Shown piece after piece: positions 22,266-31,594 of a stretch of DNA of 46,394 nt. A program made the translations under genes and the position numbers. Position 1 is the stretch's first letter. Each line of letters begins with the position of its first letter. Origin of the DNA: Alkalicoccus luteus (GTDB lineage Bacteria > Bacillota > Bacilli > Bacillales > Salisediminibacteriaceae); assembly GCF_012034335.1 (NCBI RefSeq), contig NZ_JAATHJ010000026.1, positions 1 through 46,394 of the forward strand, in the 5' to 3' direction. A model generated the notes under the pieces. The model was not told the DNA's origin. It made no database searches and worked only from the letters and a program-made list of their open reading frames with translations.

Positions 22266-24443
22266 TTAAAAAAGTCGCATCTGTTGTTTGTTTAGCCTGG
22301 CTGTCTCCTCCAGCAGATATCCAAGCCGTTTATAGCCTGCCAGTCTGCTTTTGTACGCTGCTTTCAAAGCCGGTACTTGTTTATCCACATAATCATACAC
22401 TTCGACCGATTCTTTTCCAGCATAGCTTCGATGCAGCCTGCCGACATACTGCTCCACACTCCCGCTCCATTTTATCGGCATGACGAGAAACAGCGTATCC
22501 AATCTCGGATCATCGAAGCCTTCCCCAACAAATCCTCCTGTTGCAAGAATTAATCTCTCTTCATCTGAAGGAATAGCCGCCAGTTTTTCAAAAGCTTCGC
22601 GCTTCTCCTTTACGCGCATTTGTCCGTGCAGTACGATGACATGTTTAACAAACTTTTGAAACCTGCCCTCCAGTTCGTTTATATGAGCAATTCGCTGGCT
22701 CAGCACAATTGGGCTGCGATTTCGATCAAGCGCCTCCAATACATCATTAAAAATCTGTTCGTTCCGCTTCGCATCAAGCGTCATTTGTTCATAATGATCA
22801 TGCCATTTTTGTTCTTTATCCGACGTGTAAGCGGTAATCTGAGGCTTTAAAATGTGATGAAAGCTTCTCATTGCAGCCATTTCTTTTCCGCTGGTTTCAT
22901 ACACGACCGGCCCGCACTGCATCGTCATAAACGGTTGCCAGCCGTCTCTTCGCTTCGGTGTTGCAGTGAGTCCATGAACATAAGCAGCAGAAGCCTGCTT
23001 AAGAATTTCTTCAAATGTATACGCTGATATATGGTGACACTCGTCCACAATAATCTGCCCGTATTCCAGATCTTCGGCTTGATGACGTACGCTCTGAATC
23101 GTAGCGACATCGATAATTCCGGTCGGCTTCTGCTTGCCGCCTCCCAGCTGTCCAATTTGATGTGGCTCGATGGATAAAAAGCTTGTAAGCTTCGACTTCC
23201 ACTGATCAACCAACTGTGTTCGATGAACGAGGATCAGCGTATTTACCTGCCTTCTGCTAATGAGAGCGGCTGCAACAACGGTCTTTCCAAATCCGGGACC
23301 GGCCGATACAATCCCGCAATTGGATTGAAGCAGTGCTTCTACAGCAAGCTCCTGCTGTGGAAACAGCTCGGACATAAACGACGTGTGCAACGGGACTCCG
23401 TAGTTTCGCTCGTCCTTTATCGACTTCAGCTGCAGCACACGCTGGATATCATCCACTTTTCCACGCGGGAACAGACACGCTTCCTTACATTCCTCATATC
23501 CTTTTAAGCGGGCTTCCAGCATCCGTGTGGATCTCCGCTGAGATTTCGCTTTGTAATAGTCCGGGTTATGGAAAGAACAAAGCTCTTTCAGCGACTCGAA
23601 CTGGCTTTCTGTCATGAGGCTTTTAGGAATTAGCAGCCCGTTTTTCAACACGGGTTTTTCCTCTGTGGGCAGCTGCATATAACGCTTTATCAGGGAGGTT
23701 GTTGAACGCTCGGCCTCCCTTACAACACTCCACTGATCGGAATAAGGCTGGAACAGCTCATCAACAAATACAGACCTTCCAAGCTTTCTCCGTTTTCCTT
23801 GAAGCGGTAACGCAATTAAATTTCCAAGTCCCTTCCCAGTAAATTCGCTTTGAGCCGGAAAGAACCTGTCAAAGGAATCCAGCTGCTTACATTTCAGGCG
23901 CCTGGCTGTTTCGCGCAGTAGTTTTTCTCCGGCTTCACGAACCATTGCCGCCGGAACCGCTTCCTCAAAAAACATCCAGACATGACAGCCATTGCCGGAT
24001 TGAGATACTTCCATCAACGGAGCGAATCCGTGAAGCTTGCACGTCTTATAAAAATGAGCCGCTTCCTTCCTCCAAGAGCCTTTATCAAAGTCTACCGCTA
24101 AGAAGTAGCAGGTCTGATCTTCCATCAACGGGTAAATGCCGATCATGTCTGCTCCTGCCAGATGATGATAAAGAACAGAGTCTGTTAAAGGAGCATGCCT
24201 CTTCCCGTGCTTCACCGGATAGTATTTGGAACCATTTTCGTCTTCAACCCGCTGAGCATACACGTCCTGCCTCCCGCGAAACAACCGTTTAAACGCCTGG
24301 ATTCTTTCCTGTACAGCTTCCTGTTGTAAATGAGGCTCCGGAAGCAGACCATGCTTGTTTAACAGCTGTTTGAGTAATGCATTTTCCTTACGAAGTTTGC
24401 TTAATTCCGCCTCCAGCTGCTGAATACTTTTTTCTTCTGCCAT
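22266..24443 (-). CDS. Archaeo-eukaryotic primase domain fused to an SF2 (DEAH-type) helicase
   Basis: This is a 725-residue fusion. Residues 1-35 are a short coiled coil. Residues ~50-260 resemble the AEP domain described for TOTE-type conflict systems: metal site FLAVDFD (D118, D120), SGNGCHVW (H154) and GLGNLIALPLQ. A ~100-residue linker precedes the helicase: Walker A GPGFGKT (382-388), VDECHH (466-471), GLTATPKR (491-498) and EQYVGRLHR near the end. The ATG at 24443 is used because TTGGAGG lies just upstream; the TTG at 24455 overlaps that site. A promoter with CTGAAA, 17 bases and TATGCT is plausible. A nucleic-acid repair or defence role is inferred from the family; no nuclease domain is obvious in this protein. 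Confidence 0.85.
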   Translation of the reverse strand: MAEEKSIQQLEAELSKLRKENALLKQLLNKHGLLPEPHLQQEAVQERIQAFKRLFRGRQDVYAQRVEDENGSKYYPVKHGKRHAPLTDSVLYHHLAGADMIGIYPLMEDQTCYFLAVDFDKGSWRKEAAHFYKTCKLHGFAPLMEVSQSGNGCHVWMFFEEAVPAAMVREAGEKLLRETARRLKCKQLDSFDRFFPAQSEFTGKGLGNLIALPLQGKRRKLGRSVFVDELFQPYSDQWSVVREAERSTTSLIKRYMQLPTEEKPVLKNGLLIPKSLMTESQFESLKELCSFHNPDYYKAKSQRRSTRMLEARLKGYEECKEACLFPRGKVDDIQRVLQLKSIKDERNYGVPLHTSFMSELFPQQELAVEALLQSNCGIVSAGPGFGKTVVAAALISRRQVNTLILVHRTQLVDQWKSKLTSFLSIEPHQIGQLGGGKQKPTGIIDVATIQSVRHQAEDLEYGQIIVDECHHISAYTFEEILKQASAAYVHGLTATPKRRDGWQPFMTMQCGPVVYETSGKEMAAMRSFHHILKPQITAYTSDKEQKWHDHYEQMTLDAKRNEQIFNDVLEALDRNRSPIVLSQRIAHINELEGRFQKFVKHVIVLHGQMRVKEKREAFEKLAAIPSDEERLILATGGFVGEGFDDPRLDTLFLVMPIKWSGSVEQYVGRLHRSYAGKESVEVYDYVDKQVPALKAAYKSRLAGYKRLGYLLEETARLNKQQMRLF

Positions 24444-24623
24444 AGATGCCTCCAACCTGTATCTTTTTGTACAGCATACAAGAAATAAGCCGTCATTTCA
24501 GCAGTTATTTTTATTGTAATTTTCTGATAATTTATGTAGTATAAGGTGTAGAAAGGTAATATTCAGGAAACCAGGTCTGTCATCATGACTCGCAGCGCAT
24601 CTTACTCAAAGGGGAGTGATTGC

Positions 24624-25931
24624 ATGCATCATGCTCGATTCGTTGATTCTGTCCTGACCACCGACCATGCCGTTATTCAGGATGCTTCCGAGCAGCTGTG
24701 CCGGTTCTCGTCGCAGAATCGCAGCGCTTCGGATTCAGGCTGTCAGCTTGTGATGGATCTCGCCTGTTATTACAACATCAAGACCGGTTCACCTGATACG
24801 TATAAGCAGTTGAGTGAAGTCGCTGCCCTCTTGCTGCAGAAAGCTTGTGGCAGCTACAGCCGTACTCATGGCGTTTCATTGAAAATCGGATTCTCCGACG
24901 TCATCACCGACCTGATTGACGCGACGTTTCAGCAGTTGCACACGCAGTGGTTTACCTTATCTGCCGATGAACAAACGACTGCCGCCAAGCTGCTTCAGTA
25001 TGTGATTCACAGCCTTTCCACGAAGCAGCGTGTGCAGCTTCAGCAGCTGACACAGCTAACGAGCTTTTCCCGGTCATCGATTCTGCTGTATGTGACGACC
25101 CGCGGCGTGAACCCGCTGTTTCAGCGGATACGTGAAACGAGCTGTCCGAATGAAGCACTGCTGGCATCCGGTACGTTTATTGATCTGCTTGAACACACGA
25201 CCTACAGCAATCTGCAGACAGGGTCTTCCAAAGCCTACCGCGATACGGCCGTGCTGCTGTCGATCGTAAAGCTGTCCTGCAGCGGTGATCGTCCCGCCGA
25301 TCGGAATGAACTGGAGCACATGATTCAAGCCTGGAGCATGAAAAAGGCAGCGCACGCCGCTGTTCCCTCCGCAGAGGCTTATCAGAAAACGAAAGCTCAG
25401 CTTGACCATGTGAAAAGGCTCCTTCACAAGCTCCAGCGTGAACAAAAGGAAACCGAGCGGCTGATCCGCTTCGAAGAGAACAGGCTCAAACGAAGCGTCC
25501 GCACAAAAACCGTTCGTCAGCTGTGGCACTTCCCCCAGCTGTCCGCCGAGCTGGAAGAAATCGAAGACGTGCAGGAAGCGATCGACGCGATTCTCAACAG
25601 CAGCGGTAAAAAGCTGCCGCATTTTCTGCGAATGATCTATTCCCTGCCAACGCTTTGGGTCCATCAGCAGCGAATCCACAGACTGTACACAAAAATCGGC
25701 AGGGAATGCGTCGAACAAAAGCTGCCGGTTACCCCGGCAAGTTCAGCGAAGCTCGCATCACTCACCCATACGAAATTACTATCAGAACGTATGGTGCAGG
25801 AGTATACTGAACAATTGAACACTTTAAGAATCTCTTTTAATAAAATGGAGAAGCAGGTTACTACAAAACAACGTTCCACTAAACGCTTCCCGTCCTATAT
25901 CTTTCATCGTTTTTATTCAAAAGAAGTGTAA
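24624..25931 (+). CDS. Unrecognised 435-residue helical protein
   Basis: I do not recognise this protein. It has no signal peptide or membrane span and is mostly helical and basic. Residues ~250-295 (KAQLDHVKRLLHKLQREQKE) form a strong coiled-coil stretch, and a second lies near 390-420. The C terminus is very basic (KQRSTKRFPSYIFHRFYSKEV). The ATG at 24624 (MHHARF) is preferred because AAAGGGGAG lies just upstream; the ATG at 24585 has none. It is divergent from the primase-helicase with 180 bases between starts, so the two may share control. A nucleic-acid-linked role is only a guess from charge and position. Confidence 0.7.
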   Translation: MHHARFVDSVLTTDHAVIQDASEQLCRFSSQNRSASDSGCQLVMDLACYYNIKTGSPDTYKQLSEVAALLLQKACGSYSRTHGVSLKIGFSDVITDLIDATFQQLHTQWFTLSADEQTTAAKLLQYVIHSLSTKQRVQLQQLTQLTSFSRSSILLYVTTRGVNPLFQRIRETSCPNEALLASGTFIDLLEHTTYSNLQTGSSKAYRDTAVLLSIVKLSCSGDRPADRNELEHMIQAWSMKKAAHAAVPSAEAYQKTKAQLDHVKRLLHKLQREQKETERLIRFEENRLKRSVRTKTVRQLWHFPQLSAELEEIEDVQEAIDAILNSSGKKLPHFLRMIYSLPTLWVHQQRIHRLYTKIGRECVEQKLPVTPASSAKLASLTHTKLLSERMVQEYTEQLNTLRISFNKMEKQVTTKQRSTKRFPSYIFHRFYSKEV

Positions 25932-25988
25932 GGGACAATAGCTATTGAGCGTGTTCTTCTTCGACATCAGCTATAAGGTGGTTCCTGA

Positions 25989-26087
25989 ATGATCATCGAT
26001 TTCCTTTTTGCAGCTGGAGTAAGCCTTGCAACGAAAAGGCCGGAAGGTGCTTCTGAAATGGTTGATGATATGGACGAAACCTTATAA
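25989..26087 (+). CDS. Small ORF, 32 residues
   Basis: An ATG at 25989 opens 32 codons (MIIDFLFAAGVSLATKRPEG, then an acidic tail MVDDMDETL). AAGGTGG lies seven bases upstream, and a strong terminator (26116-26153) follows 28 bases after the stop. The N-terminal half is hydrophobic, so it may be a short membrane peptide. It could equally be a chance ORF in the 3' region of the 435-residue gene; the ribosome-binding site and terminator argue mildly for a gene. Confidence 0.45.
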   Translation: MIIDFLFAAGVSLATKRPEGASEMVDDMDETL

Positions 26088-26115
26088 AAATGGAAATATA
26101 CACTAATAGACAAGC

Positions 26116-26153
26116 AGCCAGTTAGGAGAATCTTCTCTTTAACTGGCTTTTTT
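26116..26153 (+). terminator. Terminator after the small ORF
   Basis: AGCCAGTTA (26116-26124) pairs with TAACTGGCT (26140-26148), with a nested GAGAA/TTCTC pairing, followed by TTTTTTT. The next ~400 bases (26160-26560) are AT-rich and show no gene. Confidence 0.92.
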
Positions 26154-26561
26154 GTCTGCAAAAATGAGTGAACGTTGTCAAATTTCTATTCATCCGATTA
26201 TTTCGCCTCATCCTAAATAAGGACAAACGATGTATAAATTGAACTGATCCAATCCATCCTCTCAAACGTATGCTATTACTTTTTGCTTAGACCATAAATG
26301 ATTACATCACACTTTCATCCATATATGCGATATAACAATTTCTTGTTCATTAAAATGAATAAATATGTTACGAAAGACGTAAATTTAGCTAAATTTATTA
26401 TATTGATATCATTCATTTTTTATACATTTTAAAACTGAAAATTCTGTTATATCAGCCTTCAATAGCTTAAAAGTACAAATCCTTCGACATTATTCGTCAT
26501 TTTCACTTTATGAGGGTATATATTTATGTAATTGTTACCATAATATGTACATTTAATGGTG

Positions 26562-26567
26562 TATAAT
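26562..26567 (+). promoter_or_regulatory. Consensus -10 element of the adhesin operon
   Basis: TATAAT at 26562-26567 in an AT-rich upstream region would start a transcript near 26574, giving a leader of about 77 nt. No convincing -35 hexamer lies at 16-18 bases. Confidence 0.5.
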
Positions 26568-26587
26568 TGCAGTACATAGGATGCTAA

Positions 26588-26641
26588 CCTAAAAGCGGAA
26601 CCTGTTCATTCTAACGAACAAGCAGGTTACTACGTTTTAGG
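26588..26641 (+). promoter_or_regulatory. 5'-UTR stem-loop that hides the adhesin ribosome-binding site
   Basis: CCTAAAA (26588-26594) pairs with TTTTAGG (26635-26641). The latter overlaps the AGGAGGG ribosome-binding site of the adhesin gene. Inside, AACCTG (26599-26604) pairs with CAGGTT (26623-26628). The nested fold would block translation initiation when formed, so it may be a thermosensor, a riboswitch or a protein-binding leader. I could not match it to a named RNA class. Confidence 0.55.
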
Positions 26642-26650
26642 AGGGACCCT

Positions 26651-28942
26651 ATGAGAAAGCGTTTCGTACACGAATCAGAACGAATGCAGATCAAGAATGT
26701 CCAGAAAAAACGTCGGAAACAAACAGTCCTTGCTGCTTGTGTCGCTTCAGCTATGTTTTTAGCTCCCGTACTTCCAGGAGCGACTGTCTTAAGCAGTTCC
26801 CCGTTAGGTTCAGTTTTAACCAATCCGGAAGCCTCCATTGCCGAAGCAGCCAGCTTGGCAGAAGTTCAGTTACTAACTGACGTCGCCATTTCAGCAGAAC
26901 TATCAGAGAACGAGTCTACATATGATTTAGACTTATCTCTCACTGGAACAGGCTTAGCTGATGCCGAAGTGCTTTCACCAGATCGAGTGGTTGTCTTTAG
27001 CGCTGACGAACTCGGCGGTCTCATTCAAACTGCCGGTCCTGCGGATGTTCGCGTTGAATTGACAGCGATCACTTTAGATGACCTCCCTGCTCTTCAAACC
27101 GAATTGAATGCGTTAACCGGCGATTTAACCACGCTCGTATCAGGTTTAACGAGTACGTTAGATGAACTACTGGGAATCGTTGATATTGTAAGTGTTGATG
27201 GTTTAGATGAGCTAAGCGATGCCGTTGATGCACTAAACAACTTGGAAGCATCGTTATCCTCGCTTACCGCTTACGAGGATTCCATTGACGTAGAGGTTAC
27301 CCCTGACGGTGCAATTATCGTCGATTTCTCAGACGGTTTAGGTAATCACTTAGAAGGGGTCATCACGGATGTTGTCAATCAGGCACTGCAAGATGTGGTG
27401 GATGCACTAAATAATTTAGAGCTAGTTGTCAGCGATGACATTCCAGGGGAATTAGATTTTCTAGTAGATCCTCTTCTTTCGTCTATAAATACCCTTCTAG
27501 ATGATGCGACAGATCTTTCATCAGAATTGACCTCTCTCATAGGAGATATTAGCGACGGTACGATCGACCTCTCAAATGACCTTGCAGGAGTTCAGGCTAT
27601 TGGACATACAACAGTCGATGTTCCAGTCGTTCTAGACAATCCAACTGGTCTCGATGGTGAGGTTGAAATCTTTGGGGCTGGTGTCAGCACGTCAACCATC
27701 AGTGCAGAGCTGCTGAGCAGCTTAACCGATTCCGATATCATCGTCTTTGATGAAGACGACGACAGCGATGCTGACGCTGACGCCGATGCCGATGCTGACG
27801 CTGACGCTGACGCCGATGCCGATGCTGATGCTGATGCTGACGCTGACGCCGATGCCGATGCCGACGCCGATGCTGACGCTGATGCCGATGCTGACGCTGA
27901 CGCCGACGCTGATGCTGACGCTGATGCCGACGCCGATGCTGACGCTGATGCCGACGCCGATGCTGATGCTGATGCCGACGCTGATGCTGACGCCGATGCC
28001 GACGCCGACGCTGACGCCGACGCTGACGCTGACGCTGATGCTGACGCCGATGCCGATGCCGATGCCGACGCCGACGCTGACGCCGACGCTGACGCCGATG
28101 CTGATGCCGACGCTGACGCCGACGCTGACGCTGATGCCGATGCGGATGCTGACGCCGATGCCGATGCCGATGCCGATGCTGACGCCGATGCCGATGCCGA
28201 CGCCGACGCTGATGCTGATGCCGACGCCGATGCCGACGCCGATGCCGATGCCGATGCCGATGCCGATGCTGACGCCGACGCTGATGCCGACGCCGACGCC
28301 GATGCTGACGCTGACGCCGATGCCGACGCCGATGCTGATGCCGATGCCGATGCCGATGCCGACGCTGATGCTGACGCTGACGCTGACGCCGATGCTGACG
28401 CTGATGCCGACGCCGATGCCGATGCTGACGCTGATGCCGACGCCGATGCCGACGCCGATGCTGATGCCGATGCCGATGCCGATGCCGATGCTGATGCTGA
28501 TGCTGATGCCGATGCTGATGCGGACGAAGAGGATGAAGTCATGGTTCCTGCACCTGATAACGTCGCGATTGACGACACCGGGACGACGGTTACCGGAGAC
28601 GGCAGCTTTGGCCTGGATGCGGTTGTGACGGATTCAAAAGGCGATGTGCTTGGTTCAAATGCAGTGTCGTCCGACGGATCCTTCAGCGTCAGCCTCTCTC
28701 CTGCTCAAACGATGGGACAAACATTGTTTGTCTATCAGGAAGATGAGGATGGCAACCAGTCTGATGCTGTGGAAATCACCGCTCCAAATCTAACATCTGC
28801 TGAAGAGGAGACGGAAACCGTTCCAGGCGGCGAAACGCTCCCACGAACAGCTACAACAATGTGGGCTTACGGACTTGCCGGCATTGCAGCTCTTCTAGCA
28901 GGAGCAGGCACGATGGTAGCAAGACGTTTCAGACGATCCTAA
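26651..28942 (+). CDS. LPRTA-anchored surface adhesin with (Asp-Ala)126 stalk
   Basis: This 763-residue wall-anchored protein has a basic leader (1-24) and a hydrophobic signal segment (25-45). An acidic, V/L-rich domain (~65-370) follows, with helices such as [10 protein letters not shown] and features of 'adhesive' domains in Bacillales surface proteins. Residues 373-624 are exactly 126 Asp-Ala dipeptides. An Ig-like beta domain (~630-725, [15 protein letters not shown]) precedes the sorting signal LPRTA (730-734), a hydrophobic span and the tail RRFRRS. The fifth residue Ala, not Gly, matches the LPNTA-like preference known for class D sortases, and such a sortase is encoded downstream. 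The stalk carries about -126 charge. It is the first gene of a three-gene operon. Confidence 0.88.
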   Translation: MRKRFVHESERMQIKNVQKKRRKQTVLAACVASAMFLAPVLPGATVLSSSPLGSVLTNPEASIAEAASLAEVQLLTDVAISAELSENESTYDLDLSLTGTGLADAEVLSPDRVVVFSADELGGLIQTAGPADVRVELTAITLDDLPALQTELNALTGDLTTLVSGLTSTLDELLGIVDIVSVDGLDELSDAVDALNNLEASLSSLTAYEDSIDVEVTPDGAIIVDFSDGLGNHLEGVITDVVNQALQDVVDALNNLELVVSDDIPGELDFLVDPLLSSINTLLDDATDLSSELTSLIGDISDGTIDLSNDLAGVQAIGHTTVDVPVVLDNPTGLDGEVEIFGAGVSTSTISAELLSSLTDSDIIVFDEDDDSDADADADADADADADADADADADADADADADADADADADADADADADADADADADADADADADADADADADADADADADADADADADADADADADADADADADADADADADADADADADADADADADADADADADADADADADADADADADADADADADADADADADADADADADADADADADADADADADADADADADADADADADADADADADADADADADADADADADADADADADADADADADADADADEEDEVMVPAPDNVAIDDTGTTVTGDGSFGLDAVVTDSKGDVLGSNAVSSDGSFSVSLSPAQTMGQTLFVYQEDEDGNQSDAVEITAPNLTSAEEETETVPGGETLPRTATTMWAYGLAGIAALLAGAGTMVARRFRRS
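27767..28522 (+). repeat. In-frame GAY-GCY hexanucleotide repeat, 126 units
   Basis: This is 756 bases of uninterrupted six-base units coding Asp-Ala. Asp codons alternate GAT and GAC, and Ala codons are almost always GCT or GCC, with GCG only rarely (28143 region and the last unit) and no GCA. Variation is therefore almost all C/T at third positions. This keeps the repeat degenerate and may slow slippage. The opposite strand shows a false Ser-Ala ORF. Confidence 0.95.
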
Positions 28943-28950
28943 TGAACAAC

Positions 28951-28973
28951 GGGCGCTCGTCACCCGGGCGCCC
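28951..28973 (+). other. GC-rich intercistronic hairpin after the adhesin gene
   Basis: GGGCGC (28951-28956) pairs with GCGCCC (28968-28973). No T-run follows, so it is unlikely to terminate fully. It may protect or separate the adhesin mRNA from the downstream cistrons. Confidence 0.45.
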
Positions 28974-29010
28974 GCCCTACATAATCGAACAACCAAAAGG
29001 AGATGAGCGG

Positions 29011-30666
29011 ATGAGCATCCATAATTGGTTCACAAGCGCGTTCACGCAGCTACAGCAGGACACCGAAACCTCGTTCCAGCTGCGAGGCAGACTGGTATTC
29101 TTTTTATCCATTGGCTATGCCGATCAGCGGGCAGCTGTCATTCCATTTCGCAGTGCGTCTTGGAAAGCAGCGAAGCGGGACATAGAAGCATACCTGACGT
29201 CGAGCATGGCAGATAAGCCTGTCTCGATCAAGGTGGACGTCGTGACGAACGTGGAACCGATTGATGGTGCAGCCTTCCTGACACTCCTTACGAAAACAAA
29301 GAAAAACTACATGCGCCGCGGCATTTCCTTTGATGCAGACTTTCACCATGCGTTTATGGAGCAGGAAGTTCTCGGTAATGCCTTTATCCGCTTCAGCAAA
29401 CACCATCACCGTGCCTACATTGCAGAACAGAACGTGCATCGCTACATCAGTAAGCACCGTCCCGACACAAAGCCGATCGATTTCCAGAACGTCCATGCCG
29501 TCTACTTGTTCGATACACAAGGCGTGTTTTGCGACGAACGCGGCCCCGTCACCTTGTTAACAGGAGCTTACGATAACGGACGCCGCCAGGAGTCATTGAC
29601 AGAAAAAAGCGTAGAGCAGCTAATCCAGACCGGACAGCAAAAGCTGTGTGACATGCTGCAGGAAAGCGGCGAGTTTCAATACGGCGTCTTCGCCCCCTTT
29701 TCTACGCCTATCAATCATTACAACATGCTGCGCCACGCAAGCTCTCTTTATGCACTCGCCGAATCGTGTGACGTGCATCGAGATCCGGAGGCTTTAAACG
29801 CCGTTAAACGCGGACTCGATTTTCTGCTTCAGGAGCGAACCGTTTCGCATCCGCACGGGCTATTTGTTCGTGACGGTACCAATCCAGACACGTATGAGTA
29901 TAAGCTTGGAACGAATGCTGCAGCGGTATTGGCGCTTACAAAATACGTTGAAGTAGCCGGCAGGAATGGAAATGAAGCATACGTAGAGGCGGCTCAGAAG
30001 CTTGCGATGGCCATGGAGTTTTTTCAGCAGCCGGACGGAAGCTTTCAGCACGTGTTCGAATACGAAACCTTCGAGCTTAAAGAAGCGTTTCGCATCGTGT
30101 ATTACGAAGGAGAAGCGGCCTTTGCCTGGATGCGCCTGTATCAGCTCGACCAGGACGATCGCTGGCTGAACAACGTGAAAAGCGCCTTTGATCACTTTAT
30201 TGCCAACGATTATTGGAAGCACCACGATCACTGGCTCAGCTATTGCACGAACGAGCTCGTCAAAATCGTACCCGAACGCGCTTACTTCAAGTTCGGTTTA
30301 CAAAACGCAGCTGGAAAACTGGATTTTATGTATGAGCGGAAAACGACCTACCCAACCTTTTTAGAGCTTCTGCTCGCGACAAACGAGCTGATCCAGCGCG
30401 TAAAAGAAAGCGAGCACGCGGATTTGCTGGATTTGATTGATGAAGATGCCGTCATGAGAACCATTCACCTCCGGGCGGACTATCAGCGTAACGGCTATTT
30501 TTATCCGGAGATCGCCATGTATATGAAGCATCCGGATACGCTCGCCGGCGGCTTTTTCATCCGTCACCATTCGTTTCGGATGCGGATCGATGACATCGAA
30601 CATTACGTATCCGGCTACTGCGGTTACATCAACATACTAAAACGAGCCGGCGTGGTGATCTCATGA
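29011..30666 (+). CDS. Unrecognised 551-residue protein with a probable (alpha/alpha)6 domain
   Basis: I cannot name this family. It has no signal peptide or membrane span, so it is cytosolic. The N-terminal ~190 residues (RLVFFLSIGYADQRAAVIPF) look like a separate alpha/beta domain. From ~230 to the end, spaced helices with GTNAAAVLALTKYVE, QQPDGSFQHV, VYYEGEAAFAWMRLYQL and HHDHWLSYCTNEL recall six-hairpin (alpha/alpha)6 enzymes acting on sugars or glycans. The ATG at 29011 has AAAGGAG eight bases upstream. Its stop overlaps the sortase start (ATGA), so the two are translationally coupled. Its place between adhesin and sortase suggests that it modifies or prepares the surface protein or its glycan (inference). 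Confidence 0.7.
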   Translation: MSIHNWFTSAFTQLQQDTETSFQLRGRLVFFLSIGYADQRAAVIPFRSASWKAAKRDIEAYLTSSMADKPVSIKVDVVTNVEPIDGAAFLTLLTKTKKNYMRRGISFDADFHHAFMEQEVLGNAFIRFSKHHHRAYIAEQNVHRYISKHRPDTKPIDFQNVHAVYLFDTQGVFCDERGPVTLLTGAYDNGRRQESLTEKSVEQLIQTGQQKLCDMLQESGEFQYGVFAPFSTPINHYNMLRHASSLYALAESCDVHRDPEALNAVKRGLDFLLQERTVSHPHGLFVRDGTNPDTYEYKLGTNAAAVLALTKYVEVAGRNGNEAYVEAAQKLAMAMEFFQQPDGSFQHVFEYETFELKEAFRIVYYEGEAAFAWMRLYQLDQDDRWLNNVKSAFDHFIANDYWKHHDHWLSYCTNELVKIVPERAYFKFGLQNAAGKLDFMYERKTTYPTFLELLLATNELIQRVKESEHADLLDLIDEDAVMRTIHLRADYQRNGYFYPEIAMYMKHPDTLAGGFFIRHHSFRMRIDDIEHYVSGYCGYINILKRAGVVIS

Positions 30667-31511
30667 AGTGGCTTAGTATCAGCCTCATGACCGTCGGGCT
30701 CGTGTTGCTTGGCGTGTTCGGCTTTCAGTATTTCCATTCCGAACAGGCCCAGGAAGACTCCATGTCGGAAGCATTGGAACGGATTGAGCAAGGCCACGAT
30801 GCAGCACCGGCCGAAAACAGAAGTACAGAAGATGAGACCTCCTTTTTAACGTCTTCTGTGACCAACGCGCTTACTGATATCACGTCAGCCCTCCCTTCAG
30901 CGATCTCTCACAATGAAGAAGAGGAAACCGAGCAGGCAGCTAACAGTGAAACCGATGATTCCGTCTCCGCTAATGAATCGAATAACTCGCAGCAGGCTGA
31001 AGCTGCGACAAACGAACCCGGCTCGGAAGACGCTTCCAACTCGGAGGAAAAGGAGGAGGTTGTTGAGAACAGTACCCACGCAAATGAAACGAGCGTAGCG
31101 TCCTCGTTTCAAGCTCATGAGAATGAATCGTTTGCTGTTCTCGACATACCAAAGCTTGGCCGCTCCCTTCCGATCATTGAAGGAACAGACGCTGACAGCT
31201 TAGCGAAAGGCGTCGGGCGGGTCGCTTCAACCGCCTACCCGGGTGAAGGGGAACAAATTGTACTCTCCGGGCACCGGGATACCGTTTTTCGTGACTTTGG
31301 TCAGCTGGAAATCGGCGATCGCTTTATTGTTACGACACCTTACGGGGAGTTTGAATACGAGATGCGGGAAACGGAGATTGTAGATGAAGATGATACATCT
31401 GTCATTCGGGAGATGGGCGAAGAAGTGCTCGTCGTCAGCACGTGCTACCCGTTCCATCTCGTCGGCACTGCTCCGGAGCGATATGTGATTTATGCGTACC
31501 CGGTTTCGTAA
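30663..31511 (+). CDS. Class D sortase
   Basis: This 282-residue membrane-bound transpeptidase has an N-terminal membrane anchor (residues 4-22), a long acidic S/E/N-rich spacer (~27-155) and a catalytic domain from ~157. The sortase triad is complete: H204 in LSGHRDT, C261 in STCYPF and R273 in APERYVIYAYP. The domain pattern (LDIPKLGRSLPIIEGTD, AYPGEGEQIVLSGHRDTVF) fits class D. The spacer is longer than in most class D enzymes. It should cleave the LPRTA signal of the adhesin at 26651-28942 and link it to the cell wall. The start overlaps the upstream stop by ATGA. No terminator is obvious before the Rrf2 gene. Confidence 0.92.
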   Translation: MKWLSISLMTVGLVLLGVFGFQYFHSEQAQEDSMSEALERIEQGHDAAPAENRSTEDETSFLTSSVTNALTDITSALPSAISHNEEEETEQAANSETDDSVSANESNNSQQAEAATNEPGSEDASNSEEKEEVVENSTHANETSVASSFQAHENESFAVLDIPKLGRSLPIIEGTDADSLAKGVGRVASTAYPGEGEQIVLSGHRDTVFRDFGQLEIGDRFIVTTPYGEFEYEMRETEIVDEDDTSVIREMGEEVLVVSTCYPFHLVGTAPERYVIYAYPVS

Positions 31512-31594
31512 AAGAGAAGTCCGCTCATTTCCTTATTACTGCTACGTTGACGTTCTAAGTGAAATCAACTAATAGAAAGTGGAGGCGATGACTC

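Noticed and set aside
22620-23507. Plus-strand ORFs opposite the primase-helicase gene
   Set aside because: Antisense shadows of a gene with a full set of catalytic motifs.
26588-26641. Cyclic-di-GMP or another named riboswitch in the adhesin leader
   Set aside because: The conserved core bases of classes I know are not present; only the pairing is supported.
27592-28578. Long minus-strand ORF of Ser-Ala repeats (and a plus-strand Met/Pro/Leu/Thr repeat frame)
   Set aside because: Both are other-frame readings of the GAY-GCY repeat in the adhesin gene; they have no ribosome-binding site and no plausible protein outside the repeat.
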